Under the pieces are notes generated by a model, which saw nothing but the letters and a program-made list of their open reading frames with translations, was not told the origin of the DNA and ran no database searches. Of a stretch of 64,000 bases of DNA, positions 26,701 to 35,176 are shown one piece after another; position 1 is the stretch's first letter; every line of letters begins with the position of its first letter. Position numbers and translations under genes: made by a program. Source of the stretch: Bacteroidales bacterium (GTDB lineage Bacteria > Bacteroidota > Bacteroidia > Bacteroidales > UBA932); the NCBI GenBank assembly GCA_017445015.1, contig JAFSVL010000028.1, positions 186,001-250,000 on the forward strand, in the 5' to 3' direction.

Positions 26701-27462
26701 GGCGGAGGAATGATACGCCGCACGCCCGCCGTCGGTGGAACGGAAAATCACATCGATGCCCTCATAGGTGCCGGGATATACTACAAAATAGTATGTGCCG
26801 CTGGTGGCGTTGACCTTGGTGAGGGTAACCTCGCCGGAGCCTTCATCCACCACAAAGTCAAGCGTTTCCGGCTCAATCAAGACCGCCCCGGCAAGCGTCT
26901 CTTCCGTAGTTTTGAGGATAATGGAACTGATTTTCTTTGTGCTTGTGAAGGAAAGGCTCAGCAGCGCACCTATATTCTTGAACTGCACATCGTCGTCAAC
27001 GGTGGCATCGGCAACCGCAAGATTGGCGTTGTTCGCGAAACTGCCGGCAACCGCACGCTGCTCCACGGGAATACCGGCGGTATGAATTTCAGCCCAATCA
27101 TAAGTTGCGGTCATATCGGCCGGGTAAAGCGCCCAGAAGAAATTTGTCTCCAGCGGCGTCTGCGAGAACGTAAACGAAGCGATGGCGCCGTTATCGGTAA
27201 CGGTCGTATTCTCATCGGAGAGCGTGGGATTTTCGTCCTCGAAAGCGACAATCCTGTCCGAACTGCTCCAGCGCACCATCCGGCCTTCGGCGAGGCTGGT
27301 CCTGGAAGGCTCATCATCTGCCTTTACATTGTCATCGACCTTTGCGACGAGCACTTTGGGCTCGAAATCAACTGCCGGTCCGACCGGTTCCATCTCACTT
27401 TGGCAGGAGAACAAAACCGAAACTGCGCCAAGCGCAAGAATGTTTTTCAAATAAGATTTCAT
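23725..27462 (-). CDS. Large surface lipoprotein with fimbrillin-like N terminus and bacterial Ig-like repeats
   Basis: A 1245-residue lipoprotein with signal peptide and lipobox LFSC (C20). Domains seen, with rough positions: fimbrillin-like region (50-285); a module starting WTKVTDVSDLADGDEIVI (about 295-440); two InlB/Listeria-Bacteroides-type repeats (445-590, FVMPSGNVTITPVF and TFTMPDDDVTVTATF); a second copy of the module (605-755); three group-3 bacterial Ig repeats of about 85 residues (755-1015, each with TKTxYxxGxxFDxTGMVV); another InlB-like repeat (1035-1110); and a beta-rich C-terminal domain. The profile suggests a surface adhesin or glycan-binding protein. It is coupled to a 48-residue peptide gene upstream and appears lower in GC than the neighbouring operons. 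Confidence 0.8.
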   Translation of the reverse strand: MKSYLKNILALGAVSVLFSCQSEMEPVGPAVDFEPKVLVAKVDDNVKADDEPSRTSLAEGRMVRWSSSDRIVAFEDENPTLSDENTTVTDNGAIASFTFSQTPLETNFFWALYPADMTATYDWAEIHTAGIPVEQRAVAGSFANNANLAVADATVDDDVQFKNIGALLSLSFTSTKKISSIILKTTEETLAGAVLIEPETLDFVVDEGSGEVTLTKVNATSGTYYFVVYPGTYEGIDVIFRSTDGGRAAYHSSATLTIGRNEVMFIRDFQIKDSKWEMIPQVPGAWTKVTDVSDLADGDEIVITDEDAAYAISTTQNTNNRSAVAVTASADGNTIEINDDVQIITLEASGDNWKFNVGDDAYLYASSGSSNQLKTAPASTAGNNGVWAVTASSAVAQGSNGRNDMRFNPNNGNPMFACYASTSTMSAIAFYKRIPGRDAQEYTIAIVDHTLGTVTTDPADKAYETQTVTITPVPADESYAMASVTVVDDEDNEITVTDNTFVMPSGNVTITPVFSAGLKTVTTVAENGSISVEPGPAVAPGTEVTITADPDTGYEFVSWSVTGATPASTTENPTTFTMPDDDVTVTATFAKLPTWVKTDLADIAAGDTLVIVDLTTSKAMTNANGTSNPPSASLVTLASEKTELGTAPAAELRWVLEKPSAGNYRFRRPGTSDYLYCTDTNNGVKVGSNPNNTFSYVVSDTPANSTEYYLQNTATSRFIGVYNSADWRSYGSVNNNIKATVTAFFIEEDNTVWNLKGIAVTTRPTKTTYEAGENFDATGMVVTATYEDEAGVKADKQVVLDNADLTITPSTSLTAGTTSVTISYEGESTTQAITVVEWVLDNIEITTPPTKTVYEAGESFDATGMVVKANYIDNGGSSETKSETLDNADISFSPSTIAANTTSVTVSYGGKSTAQAVSVVDWVLDSIEITTSPTKTTYVVGDSFDPTGMVVTAHYIDNNGSSAINDKEVDNSDLTFTPDGALALSDDSITVSYTYKTVTKNDTQAITVSDTALGNAVTFNQLASATGCTYTVSAGGSTISSGDLVAEGAEVTLAVTATGTGYSLDSWKVTKADDATTSVTVTNGKFTMPGYGVKIVASFAVTDNLTRSLIGVTGTGYTNWSDKTSNSSAVYAGRTAGGNTAIQFNTYSASNKRGIVSFTSGGYVKSVALSWNSNTTSGRSITVRASTSAITLDNLSSATSAVSIPKDDSATKDISSGKYTYVGFQAIGGALYLDNIAITWIVASE

Positions 27463-27476
27463 CGTGTTCTCCTCCT
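27463..27476 (-). promoter_or_regulatory. Unusually strong Shine-Dalgarno of the large lipoprotein gene
   Basis: Read on the minus strand the 14-nt gap is AGGAGGAGAACACG, directly between the peptide stop TAA and the lipoprotein ATG. A perfect AGGAGG is uncommon in Bacteroidetes, which seldom use strong Shine-Dalgarno sequences. It fixes the start at 27462. Confidence 0.75.
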
Positions 27477-27623
27477 TTACTCTTCGTCGTCTTCATCGTC
27501 CCATGACCCGGAATAGTTGACACCGGGCTGAAATGTCTCTCCGGTAGAGACTTTAAGCAGGCTTTCCTTGAATCGTACCACAAGGAAACGGCAGCTTGGC
27601 TGCGCATAGTTCTTTTTATTCAT
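27477..27623 (-). CDS. Small 48-residue peptide coupled to the large lipoprotein gene
   Basis: An ORF of 48 residues that starts MNKKNYAQPSCRF and ends in an acidic SGSWDDEDDEE tail. No signal peptide or membrane helix is evident. It lies between a full -33/-7 promoter (about 27 nt of leader) and a strong Shine-Dalgarno for the lipoprotein gene, which makes it a real gene rather than chance. It shares MNK, a Pro-rich N-terminal third, VSTG and an acidic C terminus with the peptide at 51386-51586, which also precedes a fimbrillin-like lipoprotein gene. Function is unknown. It could be a leader peptide, a secreted signal or a substrate for modification. Confidence 0.75.
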   Translation of the reverse strand: MNKKNYAQPSCRFLVVRFKESLLKVSTGETFQPGVNYSGSWDDEDDEE

Positions 27624-27655
27624 AAATGCTGATCTATGTATATACTACCACGCTG

Positions 27656-27686
27656 CAAAAATAATATAATGATTCAGTATTTCAAA
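27656..27686 (-). promoter_or_regulatory. Promoter of the small peptide / large lipoprotein unit
   Basis: Read on the minus strand, TTTG (27686-27683) is followed after exactly 19 bp by TATTTTTG (27663-27656), a perfect Bacteroidetes promoter. It lies between the sulfatase maturase stop and the peptide start, so the last two genes can be expressed apart from the long upstream operon. Confidence 0.75.
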
Positions 27687-27731
27687 GATACTTTCATCAT
27701 GTTTTTCATATAGTTTTCAACAACATAGTTC

Positions 27732-28967
27732 TCAACAGCAATCCATTGAGATCATAGCCGGCGGAAGCCCGTTTTCCAAAAACGTACGCATCCTGGACAT
27801 ATAGGGCGCCACATGGGCGAAAAACCGCCTGTATCCTTCACAAAGCACATTTACCCCGGTTCCGTGGTCACGATGCTGCGGACACTCCCCGTTGCAGGCA
27901 GCAAGATATGCGCAGCCAAGACACTTTGGAGGAAGGCTGGTCCATTTCCTGTAGGCGAACTGCTTTACCCGTGGCGATTCCATCAGGTCCCGCAACGGAG
28001 TCTCAAGCACATTCCCTACCCGGTATGAAGGGTAAACGAAATGGTCGCAGACATACAGGTCTCCATTGTGCTCGATAACGGCATTCCCGAAACAGCTGCG
28101 TCCAAACACGCAAACCGCTTCCTTCCTGCCGCACCATGCCGCCAGCGCCGAATCGAAGAGCTGCACAAAATACTTCCCCACATCCCGCTTCACCCACTCG
28201 TCAAAAATATCGCACATAAAAGTTCCAAAAGCCGGGGCCGATACCGACCAGAATGCCGGGACAGCCCCTTCCTCCATAGGATCGACGATCACAGGACGGC
28301 CCTTCCTCCCCCTCGTTTTCACATACTCCACAACCGGCAAAAACTGCATGTACCGGCTTCCGATGCCCTTCAGGAAATTGTACACTTCCCTACCGTGGCC
28401 TTCAGAAGCACGGCTCACGGCAGACAGTGTATTGAATTCAACGTCATGCTCCCTGAGGAGGCTGAGCCCCTCCATCACCCGGTCAAAAGACGGACGTCCG
28501 CCCTGGTCGAGACGGTAACGGTCATGCAACGCCCGGGGACCGTCAATCGAGATACCCACAAGGAAGCCGTTGTCGTGAAAAAAAGACGCCCACTCGCCGC
28601 TAAGGAGCGTTCCGTTTGTCTGGATCGAGTTATGGATGGTTTTTCCGCCTGAGTATCGTTTCTGATATTCCACGGCCTTACGGAAAAATTCAAGTCCAAG
28701 TACCAGGGGCTCTCCGCCATGCCACACAAAATGCACATCAGGGACATCGCAGGCTTCTATATAAGCCTTTGTGACCTTCTCCAGCACAGGGAGGGTCATG
28801 CGTGGTTCCCGTCCTCCATAAAGGATGGATTTGTCCAAATAGTAACAATATGCACAATCCATATTGCACAGCGAGCCCGCCGGCTTGAGCATGATGCTGA
28901 AAGCCCGTGGTCCCGTTACCCTGGCCGCTTCATCCAGCGGAATAGCCGTACGAATGGATTCTTCCAT
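27732..28967 (-). CDS. Anaerobic sulfatase-maturating radical SAM enzyme
   Basis: A 411-residue radical SAM protein with the C34-x3-C38-x2-C41 cluster motif (CNMDCAYC), followed by VWHGGEPL (SAM-binding GGE region). A C-terminal SPASM region rich in Cys (CGRKEAVC, CxGCAYLAAC, NGECPQHR) would bind two further Fe-S clusters. It oxidises the active-site Ser or Cys of sulfatases to formylglycine in the cytoplasm before export. It begins directly after the stop of sulfatase 1 (TAA then ATG), and both sulfatases in the locus are Ser-type, which need this enzyme. A RiPP-modifying role for the nearby peptide is possible but less likely. Confidence 0.92.
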   Translation of the reverse strand: MEESIRTAIPLDEAARVTGPRAFSIMLKPAGSLCNMDCAYCYYLDKSILYGGREPRMTLPVLEKVTKAYIEACDVPDVHFVWHGGEPLVLGLEFFRKAVEYQKRYSGGKTIHNSIQTNGTLLSGEWASFFHDNGFLVGISIDGPRALHDRYRLDQGGRPSFDRVMEGLSLLREHDVEFNTLSAVSRASEGHGREVYNFLKGIGSRYMQFLPVVEYVKTRGRKGRPVIVDPMEEGAVPAFWSVSAPAFGTFMCDIFDEWVKRDVGKYFVQLFDSALAAWCGRKEAVCVFGRSCFGNAVIEHNGDLYVCDHFVYPSYRVGNVLETPLRDLMESPRVKQFAYRKWTSLPPKCLGCAYLAACNGECPQHRDHGTGVNVLCEGYRRFFAHVAPYMSRMRTFLENGLPPAMISMDCC

Positions 28968-30518
28968 TTATCTGAGCGTTCTTTCCTTCGTCAAAACTTC
29001 CTGCAGCCTGGCAACCATTTCGGGGTAATCGGATGCGACATTATGTTGTTCCTGCGGGTCTTCCGCAAGGTTAAACAACTGTGGATGCGGCCTGTATCCG
29101 GTTTCGCTGCCGGGAGCCCAGTCATATTCTTCCGGTCCCCGGCTGGGTTCTATGTATTTCCATCCGGCGGTACGCACGGAAAGTGTACGGTTGTGGGCCT
29201 GTTCCACCACATATTCACGGCCGACGGGGTTTTCGCCCAGCCAGGCGTCGAGATAATTCCGGCTGTCAGGTGCGGCACCGTCCGGCACACGCGCCCCGAG
29301 CATCGAAGCAAAACCTGCAAAGAGGTCAATCTGCGAGAGGAGCGCATCAGAACGCCCGCCCGGAGCGACATGGCCCGGCCAGCGCACCAGCAGCGGCACC
29401 CGGGTCCCGGCCTCGTAAGCGCCATACTTGTTTCCACGAATTCCGCCTGCGGGATCATGGCCGCCAAGTAGTTCTCCGGCCATGTCCTGATAGCCGTCCT
29501 CAATTACGGGACCATTATCACTGGTGACGATAAGGATGGTATCTCCGGCAAGGCCAAGCGCCTCCAGTTCATCCATGACGGCCCCCACGGTCCAGTCAAA
29601 TTCCACGATGGCGTCTCCCCTGAGGCCCATTCCGCTTTCGCCGCGGAAACGCTGGTGAGGAAAGCGTGGAACATGGATATCGTTGGTTGCCAGATAGATG
29701 AAAAACGGACGGTTTTTGTTTTTGCGGATGAAGTTCAGGGCATGGACGGTGATTGAATCGGCAATGTCTTCATCTTTCCATAGCGCCCTGCCGCCCCCTT
29801 TCATATAACCTATGCGGCCAATCCCGTTCACTACGGTCTGGTTATGCCCAAGCCCGGGAGTCGGAAGGAGGTTGTATATGAGTTCCGGATGGTCCATCCC
29901 CAATGGTTCACCGGGAAAAGGCTCGTCGTAACTCACTTCGATGGGAGCTTCCGGATCCCATGAAACCACACGCCCGTTCCTGATGAAAACGCACGGGACA
30001 CGGTCTCCGGTAGCGGCCATTATATAGGATTCATCAAAGCCGATATCTCCAGGCCCCGACGGAAGGGGCGCATTCCAGTCCTGCTTTCCGGTGTCCGCCC
30101 CAAGGCCAAGGTGCCACTTGCCGAATACAGCCGTGGCGTAGCCCTCGTTCTTGAAAAGATCGGCCAGGGTATATTGCCCGGGGCGGATAATCATTCCGGC
30201 GTCTCCCCGGGCTATATCCGTGTCGGGGCGCCGCCACGCATACTCGCCGGTAAGAAGCGAATATCGAGACGGCGTAGAGACGGAAGCTGTGGCGTATGCA
30301 TGGGTAAAGCGCATGCCTTGCTGCGCAAGGGCATCCACATTGGGCGTATTCACGTTCCGGGCACCATAGCAGCCCAGATCCCCGTACCCCAAATCATCGG
30401 CCAGGATAATCACCACGTTGGGGAATATCCGGGCCGGCTTTTCCCGGGCACAGGCCATGGCGGCAAGGGCACCGCCCGCCGCCATAATCTTACCTGCGTG
30501 CAGGGCCATAAGTCTCAT
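28968..30518 (-). CDS. Arylsulfatase-type S1 sulfatase, Ser-type (sulfatase 1)
   Basis: A 516-residue alkaline-phosphatase-fold sulfatase. The formylglycine motif is S81-T82-P83-S84-R85 followed by SLLTG. The metal residues D41-D42 (LADDLGYGD) and the later TSDNGP are present. The N terminus is hydrophobic with a possible lipobox (MAC at 21-23), so it is exported, perhaps as a lipoprotein. The start is uncertain: 30518, 30509 and 30485 are all ATG; 30518 keeps a basic N-terminal region. It overlaps the upstream gene by 29 nt. A glycosaminoglycan disaccharide or chain sulfate is the likely substrate from context; the exact position cannot be read from sequence. Confidence 0.88.
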   Translation of the reverse strand: MRLMALHAGKIMAAGGALAAMACAREKPARIFPNVVIILADDLGYGDLGCYGARNVNTPNVDALAQQGMRFTHAYATASVSTPSRYSLLTGEYAWRRPDTDIARGDAGMIIRPGQYTLADLFKNEGYATAVFGKWHLGLGADTGKQDWNAPLPSGPGDIGFDESYIMAATGDRVPCVFIRNGRVVSWDPEAPIEVSYDEPFPGEPLGMDHPELIYNLLPTPGLGHNQTVVNGIGRIGYMKGGGRALWKDEDIADSITVHALNFIRKNKNRPFFIYLATNDIHVPRFPHQRFRGESGMGLRGDAIVEFDWTVGAVMDELEALGLAGDTILIVTSDNGPVIEDGYQDMAGELLGGHDPAGGIRGNKYGAYEAGTRVPLLVRWPGHVAPGGRSDALLSQIDLFAGFASMLGARVPDGAAPDSRNYLDAWLGENPVGREYVVEQAHNRTLSVRTAGWKYIEPSRGPEEYDWAPGSETGYRPHPQLFNLAEDPQEQHNVASDYPEMVARLQEVLTKERTLR

Positions 30519-32712
30519 AGCCAGGATTCATTTCAAAAGCGCCCGTACCCGCATCAAAGCTTTTGAAAGGATTGTCAGACTCCTTCACGATCGTGTTCAC
30601 GTCCGGTTTTACCGTGGAATTTCCGTGCGCAATTATCCAGTTCTTGCCGGAATCAAGACCGTATGCGATATTGCCATCAATGGAAAGGACATCGGCACGC
30701 TGGTCAGCGCTGTAAAGGATGAAGCAGTAGGAAGCAAGGTCTGCAGTCTGTTCTGCCCAGAAGACATTGCCCTTCATCTCAAAGGATGAAAGCTGCCAGA
30801 ACTTGAAATAGCCGTTTGATGAGGGGCAGTTGTAGAAGATGTTGTTTCTGACAGTGAGCGTTCCTTCCCAAGGACTGCCGGTCTGGGAGACATTCTGGTC
30901 GTAGTTCATGATCTGGACAGGCACCGGAGAGGCATTGTATAGCACATTATCCGTGAACACCAGTTCCTTATAGGTATGGAGGACCGTAGATTTATAGAAA
31001 TTGAAGAGTTGGATGTTGGCCGTATTCTTGAGCTGGAAGTCGCAGTCTTTTACGATAACGCTCTTGAAACCATAGGTGGCGACATTGGCATAAAGCATTG
31101 CGCGGGAAACATTGGCAATGCGGCAACCCTCGAAATGCCATGCGGTGAAATCGGCTGTGGACTTGGCGTTGTTGAAGGCGTATACCGCATTGGTTCCGCC
31201 ATCGATATTCACCATGTCATACACGAGGTTCTTGAGAATGAGGGAGCCGCTCTTGAGTTTGATGTTCATGGTCGGACGCACGGTAACGGGCTTGTCGGCA
31301 TACCGGCTCAACAGCACGACGTCACCCGTGATTTCGGTAACTGAAGGGATGTCAAAACCGGCACCTTCCGCCTGTTCCAGGAAGAACACACCGCTCTTTT
31401 GGTGAATCAGGGCGCGAAGGTCTGTAGCGGCGACATCGGCAACGACAAGGTTGCCGTCCCCCTGGGTGGCCTTATTGTATTTTATGCCCGCGATTTCGAT
31501 GTCCTTTCCGTCCTGCCAGGCCTGATAATAGTCGCTTATCACGGCTGCGAGGGTCATGAAATCGGCCTTTGCAAGCGTTCCGAGTACGGCACCGTTCACC
31601 GGAAGGACGTAGATGGTATAGCAGGTACCTTCGGTGAGGCCTGTGACTATGGCGGAAGTCCCCTCTCCGTCAAGGCCCGACTCCGAAACATATTCAGGAG
31701 AAGGAGCCGGAGCCGATGACTCACGCACGAGGTATTTCCATGAAGACGCGTCTGACAGGACAACGCTGAAGGAAACCGACGTCCGGGCGGCCATGACACC
31801 GGTGATGGCAGCGGTAGGGTTGACAACTGCCGGAGCATCGTCAAGAGCCACTTTCACCTTGGCCACAGCCGCAAAGCCGGAGGCCGACAAGGCAAGGATG
31901 GAAACATCGGTGCGGGTATCGGCAAGGGTGGCCTTGGTGGATACGGGGGCGGTTATGGAAAGAAGGGCGTCATTCAATGCGGCATTCCATCCCCGAGGGG
32001 CGGTAATGACGGTCTGGGAAGCCCCCTCGATGGTAACGGGATAGTTCCTGGTTTCCCCGGCAGCAAAAATCTGAAGCTCCCGGGCACCCTCTATGACCAC
32101 CTTGAAACCGGAAACGACGGGGACAGTGAGTTCCGTTCCGTTTTTCAGGACCAGCGTAAAAACTCCGTCCTCATAGCTTACGGACTGGAAGAACGGATCC
32201 TCCGGAGCATTTCCTCCCGGAAGAGCGCTGACGGGTTTGCCGTCCGGCCCCTTGACCTCATCGAAAGTATTCCCTCCGTCATAGCTCACCGTCCAGTTTC
32301 CGGCTTCATTCACACCGAACTGCGGTGTAAAGCCGTCAGCACCTGTGGCCTTGACTTTGTTCCCGCCGGAAAGGATATACTGGGAGCCGGTGCCATAATC
32401 CACCATCCAGTACCCCTCGGCATCCACGCTCATGACAGGAATACTGCCAATGCCCACACTTCCCTGGGTAAGGGTAAGTTCACGACCGTCAGAGAGGGTA
32501 ATTTTCCACACCCCGCCGCTTTCAGACACAGACGCGATGGTGCCGGCTTCCATAAGTGCCGATATGGATTCGACGTTCCTGTTAAGTGCATCGAGCTGAA
32601 TTTCCAGTGCGGTTACACGGCTTTCAAGTGAGCCGATACGGGAGTCTGTCCCGCTCATGTCCGCACATGCGGCGGCAACGGGAAGGAATAGAAGCAAAAG
32701 GTACTTTTTCAT
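30490..32712 (-). CDS. Lipoprotein with DUF4988 and C-terminal right-handed beta-helix (DUF4957/DUF5123-like)
   Basis: A 740-residue lipoprotein (VAAAC, C16). A short coiled coil (about 24-55, RIGSLESRVTALEIQLDAL) leads into DUF4988 (to about 180, with repeated G-YW-VDYG-type beta units). A BACON/Ig-like pair follows (about 205-385), then a beta-helix (about 395-740) in which each turn carries a strand pair such as NNIFYNCPSS and DNVLYN. The last 350 residues resemble the C-terminal part of the protein at 49559-51382, including the SFD-TGAF-YETYGP end. Such proteins in glycan loci bind or cleave acidic polysaccharides. No catalytic residues are claimed here. Confidence 0.7.
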   Translation of the reverse strand: MKKYLLLLFLPVAAACADMSGTDSRIGSLESRVTALEIQLDALNRNVESISALMEAGTIASVSESGGVWKITLSDGRELTLTQGSVGIGSIPVMSVDAEGYWMVDYGTGSQYILSGGNKVKATGADGFTPQFGVNEAGNWTVSYDGGNTFDEVKGPDGKPVSALPGGNAPEDPFFQSVSYEDGVFTLVLKNGTELTVPVVSGFKVVIEGARELQIFAAGETRNYPVTIEGASQTVITAPRGWNAALNDALLSITAPVSTKATLADTRTDVSILALSASGFAAVAKVKVALDDAPAVVNPTAAITGVMAARTSVSFSVVLSDASSWKYLVRESSAPAPSPEYVSESGLDGEGTSAIVTGLTEGTCYTIYVLPVNGAVLGTLAKADFMTLAAVISDYYQAWQDGKDIEIAGIKYNKATQGDGNLVVADVAATDLRALIHQKSGVFFLEQAEGAGFDIPSVTEITGDVVLLSRYADKPVTVRPTMNIKLKSGSLILKNLVYDMVNIDGGTNAVYAFNNAKSTADFTAWHFEGCRIANVSRAMLYANVATYGFKSVIVKDCDFQLKNTANIQLFNFYKSTVLHTYKELVFTDNVLYNASPVPVQIMNYDQNVSQTGSPWEGTLTVRNNIFYNCPSSNGYFKFWQLSSFEMKGNVFWAEQTADLASYCFILYSADQRADVLSIDGNIAYGLDSGKNWIIAHGNSTVKPDVNTIVKESDNPFKSFDAGTGAFEMNPGYETYGPARR

Positions 32713-32719
32713 ATCGTTT

Positions 32720-35176
32720 TTATTTTATCGAATTCAACCAGGCGGGCACTGCACCCAGACGCTTCTTTAACTGTGCTTCATACAGGGATTCGGGGTCGGC
32801 AACCGTACCATGAGCCTCATCCACAAGAGTTTGCGAAGCTACAAACTCGCATTCCGCGCCATGGAATCCCACAATTACGGGCGGAAGGAACTTCCACCAC
32901 AAGCTGGCCGGTTTCCACCAGTCCCAGCGCCCGCTGAAGGGCGTCGTGGAGTTGAAATTCCAAATCACAAGGTCCTGAAGGTGGTTGGGGACCTGTGCCG
33001 CATCGCCGCCCTGACGGAACTGCATCCACCCGCCTTCGCAGCAATCTATAAGCGTCGCGCGCGGCTGCGTCGCATGGGCCTCAAAGCAACTGTCGTCGCC
33101 CCATACATTTCTCCAAAGTACCGTACCCATGCTGGGCTTGGATACACCGACGGCATGATACTGCCCGGCATTTTCCACCCTGACGCCATTGGATACAAGA
33201 GGCCCGTCGGCGTGGTCATAAACTTTGCCGATGAACACGCGTGAAGACTGCTGGCTGCGTATGGATGAATGGCCCCTGTTGCCGTCAATCTCAATGTCAT
33301 AGACCGAGACGTTGGCGGAGTTTGTGATGGTACAGGCCTCGCTCACGGAAGTGAAACGCACGCGGCGAAGCCAGCCGTTAGTGATTCTCGCCATGGCAAG
33401 GGGCTTGTATGCGCCGTCATCCTGCCATGATCCGTGATGGACGAAGTCCGGCTTGGCGTTACCCTTGAACGTAAGGTCTTCTACGCCAACCCTATTGTAA
33501 TGAGGATATTTCTTGATCGTCCAGTTCCAACGGGCCTCAACGGCATGCATTATGGGTTCAACGAAAGTGACCACATTGCCGGATACAGAAGCCACCTGGT
33601 GATAATCCCACACCTGGACTCCTTTTTCCACGATGTCTGTCATTGTGGGAGCAGCCGCATAAGGGGCAAGTTCCCTGGCTACGAAAACGGGATCATTGTT
33701 CAATACGTGCAGGCACACCCAGTCCCCTGCCGCTATGCCTGCCGCAGAAGCGACCGTCACGGAAAATGAGCCTTTGGGAGCATCTGCAGTGACAGTTGTA
33801 AGGTCTGAAAGACCGGAATTATGTTTGAGTTCCAACATAACCGGAGAACTGTACAGGGCAGAGCTTGCAGGCAGGTTTGGGGACTGCATGACGAGGGTGG
33901 TCTTGTCGCGGCCAGCCCCCTTGATCGCAAAGGAGCCAGCCCTCATGAGGATGGAGGAACTTTTTCCATTATAATCATCGTCTGCGGTATGCAGGATGAA
34001 CTCCCCCTCCGGGAAATAGAGGACGGCACGGGCCTCGGGGTTGTGTACGGCACCCTGGCCGATAGCCGCCTGATAGGCACGGATTACGGCCTCGCGGTCT
34101 GACTTGCCGTCAGAAGGGACCGCACCGAAATCGGTGACGTCGTAGACCGTCCAGCCAAGTTCGAGGGCATCGGCGGGGACGCTCTCGCCATGATCATACC
34201 CGGCGTAGGAGAAGTCAACGAGGAGGTTGTCTTCGTTGCCTTCAAGGAAATCGTCCCAGGTTTTGAGACCGGTCTTTGCATTCGGCGCAGTGGTAATGAC
34301 ATAGTGCAGGCCGATATTCCGGATGTACCCCTTGCCTGAAACCAGGAGGATGGTGATATCTGCCCGGGCTCCTTCTTCGCCGGCTGAAGGGGCGGTGACG
34401 GAAAGCTGTTCATCGGTAAGGAACACTGTCCAGCCATCCGGCGCCATGACGATTGCCCGGGCCACGTCTGAGGACTCTGTCTCATACAGCAAGGTTTCGT
34501 CAAGATGGATGGTGCGGCCGTCCTTGTAGCCCCTGATGCGGAGATAGAAACTCTCCAGCACCTCGACGGTAACTTTCCGGCCGTCCCGCAGGGTGAATAT
34601 GACGCAGGAGGCATCGGCATCATAAACCACATTGCCGAAATATGAAGACATACCGGCAACCGAAGCACCGTCAACGGCACTCACGGGTTTTCCGGCATCG
34701 TCCAGAAGGGGGGTCCAGGCGGAGCCGCCATCGACCGATACTTCCCAGTATCCGTCTTCGCTCACCCTTAGCTGGGGAGTGCTGCCGTCATTGTCCCTGA
34801 CATTGGCCGCGCCCGGGATCGGGTTGTAGTTCTCGTTGTCAAGCGAGACAATCCAGCGTCCGTCCCCATCTACACCAATGACAGGAACTATGGACGGAGC
34901 CTGGGCACCAAAAGTAATCTGTATGGTTGTGCCGTCGCTGAGTTCCAGGACATAGCCATACTCGTTCTTTTCATAGCTCAGGATGAGAATATCGTCTCCG
35001 CGCAGGAATTTGCCCAAGGCGATTGCATTGTTGTTGGAAGCGGCAACGGCCTGCTCCAGCCTGCCTATGCGGAGCGAAAGATCATCCAGCCGGGCATCCA
35101 ACTGTTTATTGCCGATGCAGGAAGCCGCAGACAGCGCCAGCAGTATCAGCGTTATGAGTTTACATCCTTGTTTCAT
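32720..35176 (-). CDS. Lipoprotein with DUF4988 and beta-helix of DUF4955 type, candidate polysaccharide lyase
   Basis: An 818-residue lipoprotein (SAASC, C20). A coiled coil (LDARLDDLSLRIGRLEQAV, residues about 26-44) precedes DUF4988 (to about 190). A beta-sandwich linker (about 195-300) and a long right-handed beta-helix (about 320-800) follow, opening with the pectate-lyase-like VYDVTDFGAVPSDGKSD and PEGEF. The C-terminal segment (RWDWWKPASLWWKFLPP) suits DUF4955. The fold and its place between two sulfatase genes suggest a glycosaminoglycan lyase or binding protein, which is an inference. The ATG overlaps the sulfatase 2 stop by 4 nt. Confidence 0.72.
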   Translation of the reverse strand: MKQGCKLITLILLALSAASCIGNKQLDARLDDLSLRIGRLEQAVAASNNNAIALGKFLRGDDILILSYEKNEYGYVLELSDGTTIQITFGAQAPSIVPVIGVDGDGRWIVSLDNENYNPIPGAANVRDNDGSTPQLRVSEDGYWEVSVDGGSAWTPLLDDAGKPVSAVDGASVAGMSSYFGNVVYDADASCVIFTLRDGRKVTVEVLESFYLRIRGYKDGRTIHLDETLLYETESSDVARAIVMAPDGWTVFLTDEQLSVTAPSAGEEGARADITILLVSGKGYIRNIGLHYVITTAPNAKTGLKTWDDFLEGNEDNLLVDFSYAGYDHGESVPADALELGWTVYDVTDFGAVPSDGKSDREAVIRAYQAAIGQGAVHNPEARAVLYFPEGEFILHTADDDYNGKSSSILMRAGSFAIKGAGRDKTTLVMQSPNLPASSALYSSPVMLELKHNSGLSDLTTVTADAPKGSFSVTVASAAGIAAGDWVCLHVLNNDPVFVARELAPYAAAPTMTDIVEKGVQVWDYHQVASVSGNVVTFVEPIMHAVEARWNWTIKKYPHYNRVGVEDLTFKGNAKPDFVHHGSWQDDGAYKPLAMARITNGWLRRVRFTSVSEACTITNSANVSVYDIEIDGNRGHSSIRSQQSSRVFIGKVYDHADGPLVSNGVRVENAGQYHAVGVSKPSMGTVLWRNVWGDDSCFEAHATQPRATLIDCCEGGWMQFRQGGDAAQVPNHLQDLVIWNFNSTTPFSGRWDWWKPASLWWKFLPPVIVGFHGAECEFVASQTLVDEAHGTVADPESLYEAQLKKRLGAVPAWLNSIK

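Noticed and set aside
27395..27607. 70-codon minus-strand frame overlapping the small peptide and the lipoprotein start
   Set aside because: It is in a different frame from both real genes; the 48-residue peptide at 27477-27623 has the promoter and Shine-Dalgarno context instead.
27477..28967. Small peptide plus radical SAM enzyme as a RiPP pathway
   Set aside because: The enzyme has the layout of an anaerobic sulfatase maturase and is adjacent to a Ser-type sulfatase; the peptide is in a separate promoter unit. It remains a low-probability alternative.
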